From: Prochlorococcus sp. AG-363-O06
GTDB taxonomy: Bacteria > Cyanobacteriota > Cyanobacteriia > PCC-6307 > Cyanobiaceae
NCBI GenBank assembly: GCA_003280085.1
Contig: QCFY01000003.1
Location: 62,001 to 126,000, forward strand
DNA: 64,000 bases
Reading direction: 5' to 3'
Shown: positions 39,279-51,043 of the stretch, in pieces
Numbering within the stretch: position 1 is the stretch's first letter
Layout: each line of letters opens with the position of its first letter
Made by a program: the position numbers and the translations under genes
The notes under the pieces: model-generated
Database searches by the model: none
The model's input: the letters and a program-made list of their open reading frames with translations, nothing else
What the model was told of the DNA's origin: nothing

Positions 39279-39800
39279 GTGAAAGAAACTCTCTCCACTT
39301 TTTCTTTTCATAGACAAACTCATCTTCGCAACCAAATCATTCAGGCTTCAAAATTAAATGAAGAAAGTCTTCTGTTGACTCTTCAATCCCAATGGGTTCA
39401 TAGATTTGGAATTGAGTCATTGCCAGTCTTGCCTCATTCGCAAGTCTCCTTGGGAGAAGATTGTTTAAGTAAACACTTTGATCAAACAATGCTTTCTGAT
39501 GATCAATGCTTGAAGGATGAAGCTTGGCTAAATCATGAAGATGGGTTGGCCGAAGTCAAGCCTTGTAAGGACTCTATTGGTGAAGTCTCTTCGAAAGCGA
39601 TTGATGGCGACTATGACTACCTGAATGAAGTTGATAATCTTTTAGAAGACGAAGTAAACGAAGTTGATTTAGTCGCTAATAACAATCCTAATAAGATTCA
39701 GCCTTTAAACAGACCAGTAATACCACCACCACCACCAACTCTGAAGCATTTGCGTAGATGGCTGCCTGGTGTTGTAGGCAATCAACCTAAAGCATCTTAA
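39279..39800 (+). CDS. Hypothetical protein, soluble, proline-rich C-terminus
   Basis: A protein of 173 aa that starts at GTG 39279, 4 nt after the permease stop. The N-terminal part (HRQTHLRNQIIQASKLNEESLLLTLQSQWVHRFGIESL) looks alpha-helical and may be a conserved picocyanobacterial domain. A long acidic middle follows (about 70-135), then PPPPPTLKHLRRWLPG near the end. No membrane helix or known family. Its closeness to the ABC permease suggests co-transcription only. Confidence 0.6.
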   Translation: MKETLSTFSFHRQTHLRNQIIQASKLNEESLLLTLQSQWVHRFGIESLPVLPHSQVSLGEDCLSKHFDQTMLSDDQCLKDEAWLNHEDGLAEVKPCKDSIGEVSSKAIDGDYDYLNEVDNLLEDEVNEVDLVANNNPNKIQPLNRPVIPPPPPTLKHLRRWLPGVVGNQPKAS

Positions 39801-39873
39801 TAGAATTTTCTTGGTTTTATTAGCTTATGGAATAAACAATCCCTTCGAAAAAAGTACTTATTAATTATGTAAA

Positions 39874-39908
39874 AATGGTCAAAAAATTGTTTAGCTTAGT
39901 TGACCATT
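39874..39908 (+). terminator. Inverted repeat between the hypothetical gene and groEL
   Basis: Arms AATGGTCAA (39874-39882) and TTGACCATT (39900-39908), 9 bp perfect with a 17-nt loop, between two convergent stops. No long T-run follows on either strand. It may be a weak bidirectional terminator. Confidence 0.35.
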
Positions 39909-39951
39909 CAAAGTATGTGTTTAGGAGTTAGAGCAGTTGATCATTAGGTGA

Positions 39952-41667
<1,716 letters not shown>

Positions 41668-41777
41668 TCAATTTCCCATAGCAAGCAGGGTGTTTGGGAG
41701 GGGAACTAAGTGGGGAAAGCCGAATTCTTTCTAATTTGTTAGTAATAGGTTTTGTTTAAGCCAGGTATGGTCAAACT

Positions 41778-41954
41778 ATGAACGACTCAGGGACATTGTT
41801 TTTTGTGTTGATGGCCGGCATGGCCGGAATAATGACCTTGGTGTATTTTCCTTTAAGGATATTTTTGACTGCGACTGCTAGAAGTAGGCGCTTGAGATTG
41901 CTTCAGCGTATTAGAAGACTTCGTGATGAATTAGGTCAACCTATTAAATCTTAA
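41778..41954 (+). CDS. Small membrane protein, unknown function (58 aa)
   Basis: A 58-aa frame that starts MNDSGTLFFVLMAGMAG. One membrane helix (about 6-31) is followed by a strongly basic amphipathic helix (RSRRLRLLQRIRRLRDELG). It is divergent from groL and followed 56 nt later by another small membrane-protein frame. The charge pattern (positive inside) and a complete frame in an otherwise empty gap support a real gene. No family is recognised. Confidence 0.55.
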   Translation: MNDSGTLFFVLMAGMAGIMTLVYFPLRIFLTATARSRRLRLLQRIRRLRDELGQPIKS

Positions 41955-42010
41955 GTGACTTTGGTAATCAAATAAATATGCTTTATTTTATTGGGTTTGA
42001 GTAAAGGCTT

Positions 42011-42178
42011 ATGGCAAAAAAAACAAAATCTAAGAAATCAAAGGCTAAGAAAGTTGTTAAGATTAAACAGTCTAATGAACTTCTTGGTCAAAAGTTTGCA
42101 CTCCTTTTGTTTGGCATTGGGCCAATCTTAATTGTAGGTTGGTTTCTTTTCTCTAAAGGATTTTTTGATTCACCTTGA
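42011..42178 (+). CDS. Small Lys-rich single-helix membrane protein, unknown function (55 aa)
   Basis: A 55-aa frame with a very basic start (MAKKTKSKKSKAKKVVKIK) and one membrane helix (FALLLFGIGPILIVGWFLF, about 29-47). Lys-rich N-termini followed by a helix are common in small thylakoid proteins. The intact frame, membrane-protein pattern and following gap make it a credible gene. Position between groL and fabG, both minus strand. Confidence 0.5.
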   Translation: MAKKTKSKKSKAKKVVKIKQSNELLGQKFALLLFGIGPILIVGWFLFSKGFFDSP

Positions 42179-42297
42179 CTCTATAAGATTTTACTCTAGT
42201 CCCTAATAATAGAATTCAGAAGTTTAATAAGTCTATCTATTTATCTAAATTTTGATTTAAACATGGCATTTGGATCAAAGTTTAGATAAATCTCTTG

Positions 42298-43047
42298 TTA
42301 ACTCATAACCATTCCACCATCCACTTGAAGGACTTGCCCTGTTATATAAGCAGCAGCAGGGTCTGCTGCTAAGAATTTAACAGTACCTGCTATGTCTTCA
42401 GGCTTGCCAAATGTCCCCAAGGGTATGGAAGCAAGGATTGGCTCTGCTTCAAGATCTTTTGTCATGTCAGTTTCAATAAAACCAGGCGCAACTGCATTTA
42501 CGGTGATGCCTCTACTGGCAAATTCCTTTGCGGCACTTCTGGTCAAGCCAATTACACCAGCTTTTGAAGCTGCGTAATTAGCTTGACCAGCATTACCCAT
42601 TAGTCCAACAACAGATGTGATATTTATGATTCTTCCTTTCTTTTGTTTTATCATTGGTCTGGATACAGCACGTGTACATAGAAAAACACCAGTGAGATTG
42701 AGATTGATAACTGATTGCCAATCTTCGGTTTTCATTCTCATTAAAAGACCATCTTTTGTTATACCTGCATTATTTATTAGGACATCAACTTTTCCACTTT
42801 GGTTGAGGACTTCTTTGATTAGTTGATCAACTGATCCCTCATTAGAGACATCTGCCTTTATCTTATAAGCTTTGCCACCATTGGCTTTTATTTGCTGTAT
42901 AACCTCTTCAGCTTTTTCAAAAGAACTTGAGTAATTTAATACAACTTCCGCGCCTGATTCTGCAAGCGCTAGTGCTACAGCTTTCCCAATCCCCCTGCTG
43001 CCACCGGTAACAAGAGCAGTTTGGCCATCAAGGAGAAGGTTAGTCAT
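42298..43047 (-). CDS. fabG: 3-oxoacyl-[acyl-carrier-protein] reductase
   Basis: A 249-aa short-chain dehydrogenase. TGGSRGIGKAVALALAESGAEVV is the NADP-binding Gly motif; NNAGITKDGLLMRM and the catalytic Ser-Tyr-Lys in INITSVVGLMGNAGQANYAASKAGVIG fit FabG. The C-terminal YITGQVLQVDGGMVMS is also standard. It reduces beta-ketoacyl-ACP in fatty acid synthesis. Confidence 0.95.
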   Translation of the reverse strand: MTNLLLDGQTALVTGGSRGIGKAVALALAESGAEVVLNYSSSFEKAEEVIQQIKANGGKAYKIKADVSNEGSVDQLIKEVLNQSGKVDVLINNAGITKDGLLMRMKTEDWQSVINLNLTGVFLCTRAVSRPMIKQKKGRIINITSVVGLMGNAGQANYAASKAGVIGLTRSAAKEFASRGITVNAVAPGFIETDMTKDLEAEPILASIPLGTFGKPEDIAGTVKFLAADPAAAYITGQVLQVDGGMVMS

Positions 43048-43093
43048 TTTTAGGTGTGTTTTTAGAGATGCTAAGGAAAAAGCTGTACATTTC

Positions 43094-44173
43094 TCAACTG
43101 CTTATGCTCCCATAAGTTTCTATTGCTTCTCCTAGCAATCGTCTTAGGTAAGAAAGTTGATCCTTGCTACCTAAAGCTACAAGCAATTGGCCAGGTGAAA
43201 GTTCTATCTCACCACCAGGATTTGTAATGAGATCTGATCCGTCTCGTATTGCCAGTACCATCGCGCCACTTTTGCGACCTAATTCAAGACCAGAAAGGCT
43301 CCTGTCCTTAAGTCTTTGGAACTTATTGAGATCTTTCGTCAGTCTCAGCTCCTCAATCTCACAGTTTGAACCAGCTAATAGATCCATGAAATCGACGGCT
43401 AGTGGCCGAAGTGCTGTCGAAGCCATGGTCCTCCCTGCAGCTATGTATGGGCTTACAACGGCAGTCGCACCAGCTAACTTGAGCTTGTAAGCAGCTTCTT
43501 CACTTTCAGCCCTAGCAATAAGACGACAATCAGGTCGAAGGCTTTTTGCACTTAAAACAACATAGAGATTAGCTGCATTGCTAGGCAATGCAGCTACAAG
43601 ACTTTGGCATTGGTTTAAACCTGCCATTAGCAAAGATTCATCTAATGTGGCATCTGCTAAAAGGACTTTTAGCCCTTTTGCTTCTGCAGATGCTTTCCTA
43701 GAAGGCTCATTCTCTATAACAAGTATTTCAACACCTTCTTTTAGAAGCTGTTCTCCTATTTCTTGGCCGATGCGACCATATCCACAAATGATTACGTGAT
43801 TTTGCATACGCCGCATTCTTCGGCGAAACCTAAGTTCCCTTACTTGATGAAAATAGCCAGATTCTGCCAGCAATAGGGCACGTTTTATTGTTATTTGAAC
43901 AACTACTAACCCACCTCCGATTATTAAAACAGTAACAATCCTTCCTCCGTAAGTAAGTGGTTCGATATCTCCAAAACCTAATGTGCTAATAGTCAAAAGG
44001 ACCATCCAAAGGCATTCACTAAATTCCCATCCCTCGGTCAGGCCGTATCCAATCGCACCCAGAATGATCAAGCTTGTTAAAGCAACTAAAGGTCCTAGCC
44101 AAGGCTTTGTAAACCTGCTCAGCTTTATTGATCTCAGGCTCTCAAGATGTTTCTTTGGTTGCTTGGTTATCAT
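43094..44173 (-). CDS. Potassium channel with RCK (TrkA) domain
   Basis: A protein of 359 aa: two membrane helices (about 28-45 and 78-98) flank a pore loop whose filter reads TLGFGD (residues 64-69) instead of the usual TVGYGD. A Rossmann RCK_N domain follows (VIICGYGRIGQEIGEQLLKEG, near residue 119) and a C-terminal RCK_C part. This MthK-like layout gives a ligand-gated K+ channel. It is divergent from ispD. Confidence 0.88.
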   Translation of the reverse strand: MITKQPKKHLESLRSIKLSRFTKPWLGPLVALTSLIILGAIGYGLTEGWEFSECLWMVLLTISTLGFGDIEPLTYGGRIVTVLIIGGGLVVVQITIKRALLLAESGYFHQVRELRFRRRMRRMQNHVIICGYGRIGQEIGEQLLKEGVEILVIENEPSRKASAEAKGLKVLLADATLDESLLMAGLNQCQSLVAALPSNAANLYVVLSAKSLRPDCRLIARAESEEAAYKLKLAGATAVVSPYIAAGRTMASTALRPLAVDFMDLLAGSNCEIEELRLTKDLNKFQRLKDRSLSGLELGRKSGAMVLAIRDGSDLITNPGGEIELSPGQLLVALGSKDQLSYLRRLLGEAIETYGSISS

Positions 44174-44329
44174 TTAAGACTCCACTAAAGCTTTGGAAAT
44201 ATATTTATGGCTTGAATGTGATTTAGATCGTATTTGCATATAAGTAAGGATAGACATTGATTGACTTTAAAAGCTATTTGGACTGATTTTATGGACAATG
44301 TATAGAAGAACAGTTTGGGAGGGTTCCTT

Positions 44330-45010
44330 TTGCATCTTTTAATCGCTGCAGCTGGAAGTGGAAGTCGTATGGGCGCAACTAAAAACAAGTTGCTTTTGCC
44401 TTTGGCAGGCAGGCCTGTTTTAGCTTGGACTTTGGAATCTGCTTTAGCTGCAGATTCAATTGGCTGGATAGGGATAGTGGGTCAACCAATTGATAAGAAT
44501 GAGATAATGAAAATTGTGAATAAACGCCAAAAGGCAGTTGTTTGGATTGATGGAGGTAGTACAAGACAAGAGTCAGTAAATAGGGGTCTGACAGCATTGC
44601 CATTAGATGCTGACTATGTACTTATTCACGATGGAGCTCGTTGCTTAGTTGAACCAGAGCTGTTTAATCGTTGTTCAGATTTATTGCTAGGTGGTGAAGC
44701 CGTTATAGCTGCTTCACCTGTTACAGACACCATTAAAAAGGTAGATGAAAATGGATTTATCATTAATACACCTGACAGATCAGAGCTCTGGGGTGCGCAA
44801 ACACCTCAAGGTTTTTCAGTATCAGAATTAAAGAAAGGTCATGCTTTAGCCATTAAGCAAGGTTTGACTGTTACTGACGATGCATCTTTATATGAAAAAC
44901 TTGGATGGCCCGTAAAGGTGATAAATTCAGGGCCTTCCAATATCAAAGTAACAACCCCATTTGATTTGATTGTTGCAGAAGCAATCATTGCTGAAAGGAA
45001 TGGACAGTAA
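44330..45010 (+). CDS. ispD: 2-C-methyl-D-erythritol 4-phosphate cytidylyltransferase
   Basis: A protein of 226 aa. The nucleotide-binding motif [27 protein letters not shown] lies at once after a TTG start at 44330; a GGGAGG Shine-Dalgarno at 44317-44322 supports it over the upstream TTG at 44315. [12 protein letters not shown] and the product-binding region are also present. It makes CDP-methylerythritol in the MEP isoprenoid pathway. The stop overlaps the convergent carboxypeptidase gene by 26 nt. Confidence 0.93.
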   Translation: MHLLIAAAGSGSRMGATKNKLLLPLAGRPVLAWTLESALAADSIGWIGIVGQPIDKNEIMKIVNKRQKAVVWIDGGSTRQESVNRGLTALPLDADYVLIHDGARCLVEPELFNRCSDLLLGGEAVIAASPVTDTIKKVDENGFIINTPDRSELWGAQTPQGFSVSELKKGHALAIKQGLTVTDDASLYEKLGWPVKVINSGPSNIKVTTPFDLIVAEAIIAERNGQ

Positions 45011-45893
45011 GGATCCCTTTGTTCCCATCGATTGTTGCTTTTGCTCCAATAGGCAATGCGGCATTTCCATGCAAATGTCCAACTGGAAGATTCCCAATTA
45101 TTGGTATACCTAGGTCTTTGGTTCTTTCTATTAGCACTTCATTTACTTGAAATGTTTCATTCAGAGGAACATTTTTGTCATTCTTGCAGTCTCTGAAGTT
45201 CCCAAAACCTAATCCAGCTAGTTCTTTTAATTTTCCCGTTAGTCGCCATTGGGTAAGCATGCGGTCAATTCGATAAGGAGCTTCATTAACATCTTCAAGG
45301 ATTAAAATTACTCCTTTTAAATCAGGCATGTATTTTGTACCTAATAGGTGAGTACTCACTGTTAGGTTTGCAACCAGTAAGCGACCTTCGGAGAGTCCAG
45401 GTGCCCATGGCTCGCCATTCAAGTCTTCCAGCTGTTCCCCAAAAAGTAGTGCTCGTAAGCGTTCCCTGCTCCAATTAGGCTCGCCGGACAGTGTGTTAAC
45501 TAGTGGGCCATGTATACCACCTCCAAAGCCCGCTGAAGCTCTGGCGAAAAGGAGTGAAGTTATGTCTGAGAACCCTAATAGCCAACCTGACTGCCATTTT
45601 TGAGGCATTTCAAGTAAACGAGCTGCCCCCCATCCGCCGCGGGCAAATGCGATCAAAGGTGTAGTTCTCTTTGGGTATAGTTCTCTATATCGAACACTAT
45701 CTTTCCCGGCTAGATATCCCCAATTCCTATCAGTAATATTGTTGTTTTTGCATACTAAACCCCAGTCTCTAAAGATATCTATTCCTTCTAACAATTTTTC
45801 ATTGCATTTGACCAGTGAACTCACTGCTATGGTCATTACTTCGTCTCCAGCCTTTAGAGGTTTTGGAATGGAATTGGGATTTATATGAAGCAT
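44985..45893 (-). CDS. LD-carboxypeptidase (peptidase family S66)
   Basis: A 302-aa protein with the S66 pattern: [13 protein letters not shown], then [14 protein letters not shown] with the nucleophile serine, [18 protein letters not shown] with a catalytic glutamate and [13 protein letters not shown] with the histidine. It would cut the L,D bond that releases the terminal D-Ala during murein recycling, or inactivate microcin C-like compounds. It lies 1 nt after the UbiA gene stop on the same strand. Confidence 0.85.
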   Translation of the reverse strand: MLHINPNSIPKPLKAGDEVMTIAVSSLVKCNEKLLEGIDIFRDWGLVCKNNNITDRNWGYLAGKDSVRYRELYPKRTTPLIAFARGGWGAARLLEMPQKWQSGWLLGFSDITSLLFARASAGFGGGIHGPLVNTLSGEPNWSRERLRALLFGEQLEDLNGEPWAPGLSEGRLLVANLTVSTHLLGTKYMPDLKGVILILEDVNEAPYRIDRMLTQWRLTGKLKELAGLGFGNFRDCKNDKNVPLNETFQVNEVLIERTKDLGIPIIGNLPVGHLHGNAALPIGAKATIDGNKGILTVHSFQQ

Positions 45894-45894
45894 A

Positions 45895-46788
45895 TTAATT
45901 GGTTCGACTGATGATTAGCCCAAGTAACAAGAGGGCTCCTAGTAGAACTTGACTTTTGAAATGTTTTGCTGATTTTGTTATAGGATTTCCAGAGTTTTTT
46001 ATGAGGAAACATTCACGTTGCATGCCTATACTTGATATAAACCAAATAGGCCAAAATAAGAAGCTTGATTCTGTTTTTAATGCTGCAATTCCAAGGAATA
46101 TGCATGCAAGTGCATAACATATTGATACTGCTTTAAGCACATTATCTTTAAGACTAATTACACTACTTTTTAGACCGAGTTTTTTGTCATCACTGCTATC
46201 TGCCATTGCATAAATAGTGTCAAAGCCAAATGTCCAAAGACAAGTTGCAACCCAACAAAGAATTAATGGAAATGAGATTTGTAATTTTGATTCACTAGCG
46301 GCCCAAGGAATGAGTACAGAAAAGCCCCAGCAGATTGAAAGTATTACTTGAGGGAAAGGGAACCATCTTTTTGTTGTTGGATACAACAAGATTGGTGGCA
46401 ATGCAAATAGAGCAAGAATGAGGCAAATCCCCCTGCTTTCTTCTGGTAATAAGCCAATTATTAGAAGGCTTAAGAAGAGCATTAAAAAAAGTAAGGTTAA
46501 AGCAGTTTTTTGATTGACAGATTCATTGGCTAAGGGACGGTTTTTAGTCCTTTCAACTTCTTTATCAAACTTCATATCCCATAAATCATTAGCAATACAC
46601 CCTGCTCCGCTGACGAATAGGCCCCCACAAATTATTAATAATATTAGGCTTTTCTCTGGCGGTGCATTTGGCGTCAAATAAAGAGACCATCCTGCTGGTA
46701 TCAATAGTATTAACCGCCCACTTGGTTTGTTCCAGCGAAGTAGCGCTATCAAGTTGAGAAGTGTTCGGGTTTTAAGAATATTTTCCAA
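45895..46788 (-). CDS. ubiA: UbiA-family prenyltransferase (4-hydroxybenzoate type)
   Basis: A 297-aa protein with about eight membrane helices. The two aspartate motifs are NDLWDMKFDKEVERTKNRPLA and DTIYAMADSSDDKKLGLKSS. This is the 4-hydroxybenzoate polyprenyltransferase subclass, which in cyanobacteria adds the solanesyl chain for plastoquinone. The gene is divergent from ppx with a 72-nt gap. Confidence 0.9.
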   Translation of the reverse strand: MENILKTRTLLNLIALLRWNKPSGRLILLIPAGWSLYLTPNAPPEKSLILLIICGGLFVSGAGCIANDLWDMKFDKEVERTKNRPLANESVNQKTALTLLFLMLFLSLLIIGLLPEESRGICLILALFALPPILLYPTTKRWFPFPQVILSICWGFSVLIPWAASESKLQISFPLILCWVATCLWTFGFDTIYAMADSSDDKKLGLKSSVISLKDNVLKAVSICYALACIFLGIAALKTESSFLFWPIWFISSIGMQRECFLIKNSGNPITKSAKHFKSQVLLGALLLLGLIISRTN

Positions 46789-46860
46789 TTTAAAACTTTA
46801 GCTTCTCTCCAGTCTGCAACATCTAATGCGAAAGTGTTTAGGCAAGGCTCTAGTCCATCT

Positions 46861-48504
46861 ATGTCAGTTTCTGAGCCAATGAATGTTTCGGGACGAGGAG
46901 ATGCTCTCTTGTCTAAAGAGATTCCTCCCCAAAATAAGCCATTGCATTTAGGAGCAATTGATATTGGGACTAACTCAACACATCTTCTGATTGTTTTGAT
47001 AGAGCCGGCTTTGAAAACATTTAGTATTCAACTCGCTGAGAAAGCTACTACTCGACTAGGTGAAGGAGATTTTGAATCTGAAAATCTTACAGACCTGGCA
47101 ATGCAGAGAGTTATACAAGTACTGAGTCGTTTTAAAGACTTAGCAAATAGTTATGAGGTTGATGAGCTTGTTGTTGCAGCTACAAGTGCTGTTAGGGAGG
47201 CGCCAAATGGAAAGTATTTTTTGGCAAAAATCAAGGAGGAAGTTGGTCTTGATGTTGACTTGGTAACTGGTGCTGAAGAAGCGAGATTGATTTATTTAGG
47301 TGTTCTATCTGGCATGTCTTTTGGAGACCGCTCTCATCTTTTGGTCGATATAGGAGGTGGGTCTACAGAACTGATACTTGCAGATGGTCAGGATGCTAAG
47401 GCCCTTACAAGTACCAAGGTGGGAGCAGTTCGCTTGTATCGGGATTTAGTCAAGGAAGACCCAATCCCTCCAAAAAGAAGAGCGTTTCTAATGAGTTTCA
47501 TCCAGGGATCCTTGGAACCTGCTGTAGATAAGATTCTAAGTCGAATAAATGAAGACGAAAACCCTGTATTAGTGGCGACAAGTGGGACTGCTATGGCTTT
47601 GGGTGCGTTGATAGCAGCTGAGGAATCTCCTACTGTTTCGCGACTCCATGGCTATGGCTTTACTAAAAAGCAACTTGATCATTTGGTTGAGGATTTAGCT
47701 GTGCTTACTCCACAGCAGAGACGAAAACTTGGGTCTATAAATGAACGACGATCAGACATAATTGTGCCAGGAGCTTTAATTCTTCAAGTGGTCATGAAGA
47801 TGCTTAAAACTGAAAATTTGGTTTTAAGTGAAAGAGCTTTGCGAGAAGGTTTGGTTGTTGATTGGATGCTTAGGCATGGTCTTTTGGAGGATCGTTTGGT
47901 TGTTCAGGGAAGTATTCGAAGACGAACTGTTCTTCATCAGGTAAGACGCTTTTCAGTTGATTTTTCACGTGCTGAAAGAGTTGCTAAATATGCGCTTCAA
48001 TTTTTTGACAGTACATATGGCGTATTGCATTTCCAAAATGATCTTGGTCGTGAATTGCTTTGGGCAGCAGCAATGCTTCATGCCTGTGGTATTCATATAA
48101 ATATTAGTAGTTATCATAAACATTCCTGGTATTTAATTAGGCATGGAGACTTGCTTGGGTATTCCCAGTCTGAACATCTAATTGTTGCAGCAATTGCGAG
48201 ATATCATCGAAAGAGTCTTCCTAAAAAGAGACATGAATCTTGGCAATTGCTGACTAATGATAGTCAACGTGAAATTGTTTTGGAGATGGCTCTATTGCTT
48301 AGGCTTGCAGTCGCATTAAACCTCCGTCCCAAAAATGCTATAGCTTCTATTGATGTAAGGACAGATGACTCTGAAATTATTTGTGAGCTGATACCGGAAA
48401 GCTTAAATAAGGATGTAAGTCTAGAATTGTGGAACCTTAAGAAGATTAATCCAATTGTCAAACAACTTAAGGGAATTGAGTTAGTATTTAAGTCTAGGAA
48501 TTGA
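46861..48504 (+). CDS. ppx: Exopolyphosphatase / pppGpp phosphatase (Ppx/GppA)
   Basis: A protein of about 547 aa from ATG 46861; a GTG at 46834 would add nine residues. The ASKHA ATPase domain shows AIDIGTNSTHLLIV near the start and LLVDIGGGSTELILADG. ATSGTAMALGALIAA follows, and a C-terminal HD-like helical domain (about residue 320-500) carries RRFSVDFSRAERVAKYALQFF. It degrades polyphosphate or pppGpp. Divergent from ubiA. Confidence 0.93.
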   Translation: MSVSEPMNVSGRGDALLSKEIPPQNKPLHLGAIDIGTNSTHLLIVLIEPALKTFSIQLAEKATTRLGEGDFESENLTDLAMQRVIQVLSRFKDLANSYEVDELVVAATSAVREAPNGKYFLAKIKEEVGLDVDLVTGAEEARLIYLGVLSGMSFGDRSHLLVDIGGGSTELILADGQDAKALTSTKVGAVRLYRDLVKEDPIPPKRRAFLMSFIQGSLEPAVDKILSRINEDENPVLVATSGTAMALGALIAAEESPTVSRLHGYGFTKKQLDHLVEDLAVLTPQQRRKLGSINERRSDIIVPGALILQVVMKMLKTENLVLSERALREGLVVDWMLRHGLLEDRLVVQGSIRRRTVLHQVRRFSVDFSRAERVAKYALQFFDSTYGVLHFQNDLGRELLWAAAMLHACGIHINISSYHKHSWYLIRHGDLLGYSQSEHLIVAAIARYHRKSLPKKRHESWQLLTNDSQREIVLEMALLLRLAVALNLRPKNAIASIDVRTDDSEIICELIPESLNKDVSLELWNLKKINPIVKQLKGIELVFKSRN

Positions 48505-48520
48505 AGAATTAAATTGCATT

Positions 48521-49234
48521 TTATCTTCCCGAAGATTTTAATTTATACCATGTTAAGCTGCTCATTTTATTAAGCTTTTTAGCCTGGCCATTTGAACTCT
48601 TTACTAATATCAGATTAGGCTTTTCTGCATAGATCTCTTTGATCTGATTGGGAGGGTAACTTAGAGGCTTTCTTATTATACCTTCAAATAAAGTTAATCC
48701 ACTTATGCTTATCACCTTTACTTTGCTAGGTTTAATGCTGCTTAAAAATATTAATGATTGCTCGGGTGTGTTTTTAGTAATTGATCTGTCGAGATTTGAT
48801 ATATATTTTTGGCCAATAAATGTCAGTAATATTGTTGGAATCGCGATCAGAAGTGACACTCTAAACCTTTGAAAAACCCTATTTTTATTTGAATTTTTGG
48901 ATGCCCAATCTTTGTTCTCAACTATTTCTCCGTTCACAGGATTGTCTTCTTGAAGAGTTTTGATAAGTAGATCTCCATCAAGTTTTAACTTTTCTGCTAC
49001 ACGACGAATCATGGCTTTAATGTAAACCAACTCAGGTAATAGCTCTTTGTTTCCTTCCTCTAGTGCAATTAATTGCTCTTCTCCTACCTTTAAAATATTT
49101 GCTAGCTCTTCTCTTGACATGTTGAGCGCTAACCTGCCTTCCTTTATTAGATCACCAAGGCTTTTAAGATTATTTAGCTCGTGGCCCGAATCCTTTTCAG
49201 AACTGTTTGTGTATTTTCTGCGCTTACGTTTCAA
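48521..49234 (-). CDS. RodZ-like helix-turn-helix membrane protein
   Basis: A protein of 237 aa. Residues about 25-95 form a cytoplasmic HTH domain (SLGDLIKEGRLALNMSREELANILKVGEEQLIALEEGN, then VYIKAMIRRVAEKLKLD) that matches the RodZ HTH_25 layout. A basic juxtamembrane stretch leads to one membrane helix (VSLLIAIPTILLTFIG, near residue 130). The outer part is short and has no obvious DUF4115 domain. RodZ links MreB to the wall machinery; the function here is inferred. Confidence 0.72.
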   Translation of the reverse strand: MKRKRRKYTNSSEKDSGHELNNLKSLGDLIKEGRLALNMSREELANILKVGEEQLIALEEGNKELLPELVYIKAMIRRVAEKLKLDGDLLIKTLQEDNPVNGEIVENKDWASKNSNKNRVFQRFRVSLLIAIPTILLTFIGQKYISNLDRSITKNTPEQSLIFLSSIKPSKVKVISISGLTLFEGIIRKPLSYPPNQIKEIYAEKPNLILVKSSNGQAKKLNKMSSLTWYKLKSSGR

Positions 49235-49394
49235 GGCTAAAAATCAATTAATTCTAAATTTAGGTACCTTTGAAGATTTTGCAATGTAATTATAATTATT
49301 TTATTGGTTTTAGATTTAACTATAATAAATATAAATAAGTCTAGACCTGTCAATAATTTTAGCAGAAACACCTTGGATACTATGACTGAAGTAA

Positions 49395-50144
49395 TTATCT
49401 CTTTCGAAAAAGATGTGAGTGGCTAGGGTCGTAAAGTTTTGAACGATTTTCTGTAGAGTTTAGAGCGGGACTGACTATGAATAAAGTTGTTCGAATAAAG
49501 CCATTTTCTCTTGATACGGACGATATTTGGTTGAGGGGCACTACTTTTAAAATTTCATCTTCCCAGGTGACTCTGTATCCAATAGCGACAAGTGTTTCTT
49601 TGGGATAGTACTTAAGCAACTCCTTTTCTACGTCTTCAATATGTCTTGCGCTTAGATATAAGCAAAGAGTTGCACCGATTGCAGCTAATTTTTCTAGTTT
49701 TTCGTTGGAAGGCATTCCAGTTCTTCCTCCTGATCGACTGATGACAATTGTCTGCGTTATGCCTGGAATAGTTAGTTCTGCTTTTAATGCTGAAGCTGTG
49801 GCCTGATATGCACTTATTCCTGGGACCACCTCAACGTCTATGCCTTCTTTAGAGAGGCCATTTATTTGTTCTGCAAGAGTGCTATATAGGCAAGGATCTC
49901 CATCATGTAATCGAACTACTTTTTTCCCTTTTTTGCAACGGTCTATAAGAACTGTCAGAATTTCTTCCAGGGTTAAAGAGCTTGTACTTATTCGCTCGCA
50001 ATTTTCAGGGGCAAGGTCTGTGATTGCAGGGCAAATCAAAGAGTCTGTCCATACAAGAACTTCAGCTTCTTTTAGACAATCTATTGCTCTCAATGTAAGC
50101 AGGTCTAGAGCACCTGGACCTCCCCCCACGATTGATATTTTCAT
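49395..50144 (-). CDS. cobM: Precorrin-4 C11-methyltransferase
   Basis: A 249-aa SAM-dependent tetrapyrrole methylase: [53 protein letters not shown] and [12 protein letters not shown]. The pattern [15 protein letters not shown], where the family has a substrate-specific stretch, matches CobM/CbiF. It adds the C11 methyl group in B12-type corrin synthesis. It overlaps lgt by 4 nt. Confidence 0.92.
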   Translation of the reverse strand: MKISIVGGGPGALDLLTLRAIDCLKEAEVLVWTDSLICPAITDLAPENCERISTSSLTLEEILTVLIDRCKKGKKVVRLHDGDPCLYSTLAEQINGLSKEGIDVEVVPGISAYQATASALKAELTIPGITQTIVISRSGGRTGMPSNEKLEKLAAIGATLCLYLSARHIEDVEKELLKYYPKETLVAIGYRVTWEDEILKVVPLNQISSVSRENGFIRTTLFIVSPALNSTENRSKLYDPSHSHLFRKR

Positions 50145-51013
50145 GGTTGAGAACCCTTATTTAGCCTTTTATTGGTTGTAAATTCTGTTCCAAGACTGTA
50201 TCTGAAATATAGACAAATTAAGCCTAATATTATAAAAACTAAGCTTATTAATTGTGCAGTTCGGATCCCCCCCTCGCAAAAAGGGGCAACTCCACCAATG
50301 CAGAGGGGGTCTATCCTTAAGCCTTCAATCCAAAACCTTCCCATGCTATAAGCAATCATGTAAAAACAAGTTAAAGCTCCAGTTGGCAATCGAATAAATC
50401 TACTTTTGCCAAGAGAAAATAAAACTAATAGCAAAATAAATACAGCAACATTCCATATTGACTCGTAAAGAAATGTTGGATGAAAATGTTCATAATTTAT
50501 AAATTCTTGAGGTCTATAAATATAAGGAATCGATAATTTCCATGGTAGTTCTGTAGGTATGCCAAAGGCCTCATTGTTAAAGAAGTTGCCCCATCGTCCA
50601 ATTGCTTGACCCAGGCAAACTGATGGTAGCAAGATATCTAAGACCTCTAAAGTTTCTAGTTTTCTTAATCGGCAAAATATCCAAACAGCAAAGGTTCCAC
50701 TAATCAATGCTCCATGTATTGCGATGCCCCCTTGCCAAATAGCTAAAGCATCTACAGGGTTGTATTTATAATTTTCCCATTCAAATGCAACGTAATAGAT
50801 TCTTGCACCTATGACTGAGGAAAGGACTAGGATTGGGAGTAAATCATTAATGAAATCATTATTCAAGCCTCTAACTTTTGCTAGGTAGCCTGATAAATAA
50901 AGACCAATAAGAACTGATAAAGCAATTAATAATCCATACCAGCGCAAAGTAATTGGACCTAGATTAAATATTACTGGACCTGGCGATGATAATGCCGCAA
51001 GATAGTAATTCAC
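50141..51013 (-). CDS. lgt: Prolipoprotein diacylglyceryl transferase
   Basis: A protein of 290 aa with about seven membrane helices. It has the [20 protein letters not shown] start and [29 protein letters not shown] is the Lgt signature, and the [16 protein letters not shown] region contains catalytic His and Tyr positions. It lipidates Cys in lipoproteins, such as those encoded at 25577 and 27969. It lies 30 nt downstream of petA and overlaps cobM. Confidence 0.95.
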   Translation of the reverse strand: MNYYLAALSSPGPVIFNLGPITLRWYGLLIALSVLIGLYLSGYLAKVRGLNNDFINDLLPILVLSSVIGARIYYVAFEWENYKYNPVDALAIWQGGIAIHGALISGTFAVWIFCRLRKLETLEVLDILLPSVCLGQAIGRWGNFFNNEAFGIPTELPWKLSIPYIYRPQEFINYEHFHPTFLYESIWNVAVFILLLVLFSLGKSRFIRLPTGALTCFYMIAYSMGRFWIEGLRIDPLCIGGVAPFCEGGIRTAQLISLVFIILGLICLYFRYSLGTEFTTNKRLNKGSQP

Positions 51014-51043
51014 TTTGCTCTATAGCCTACTGAAAAAATATTT

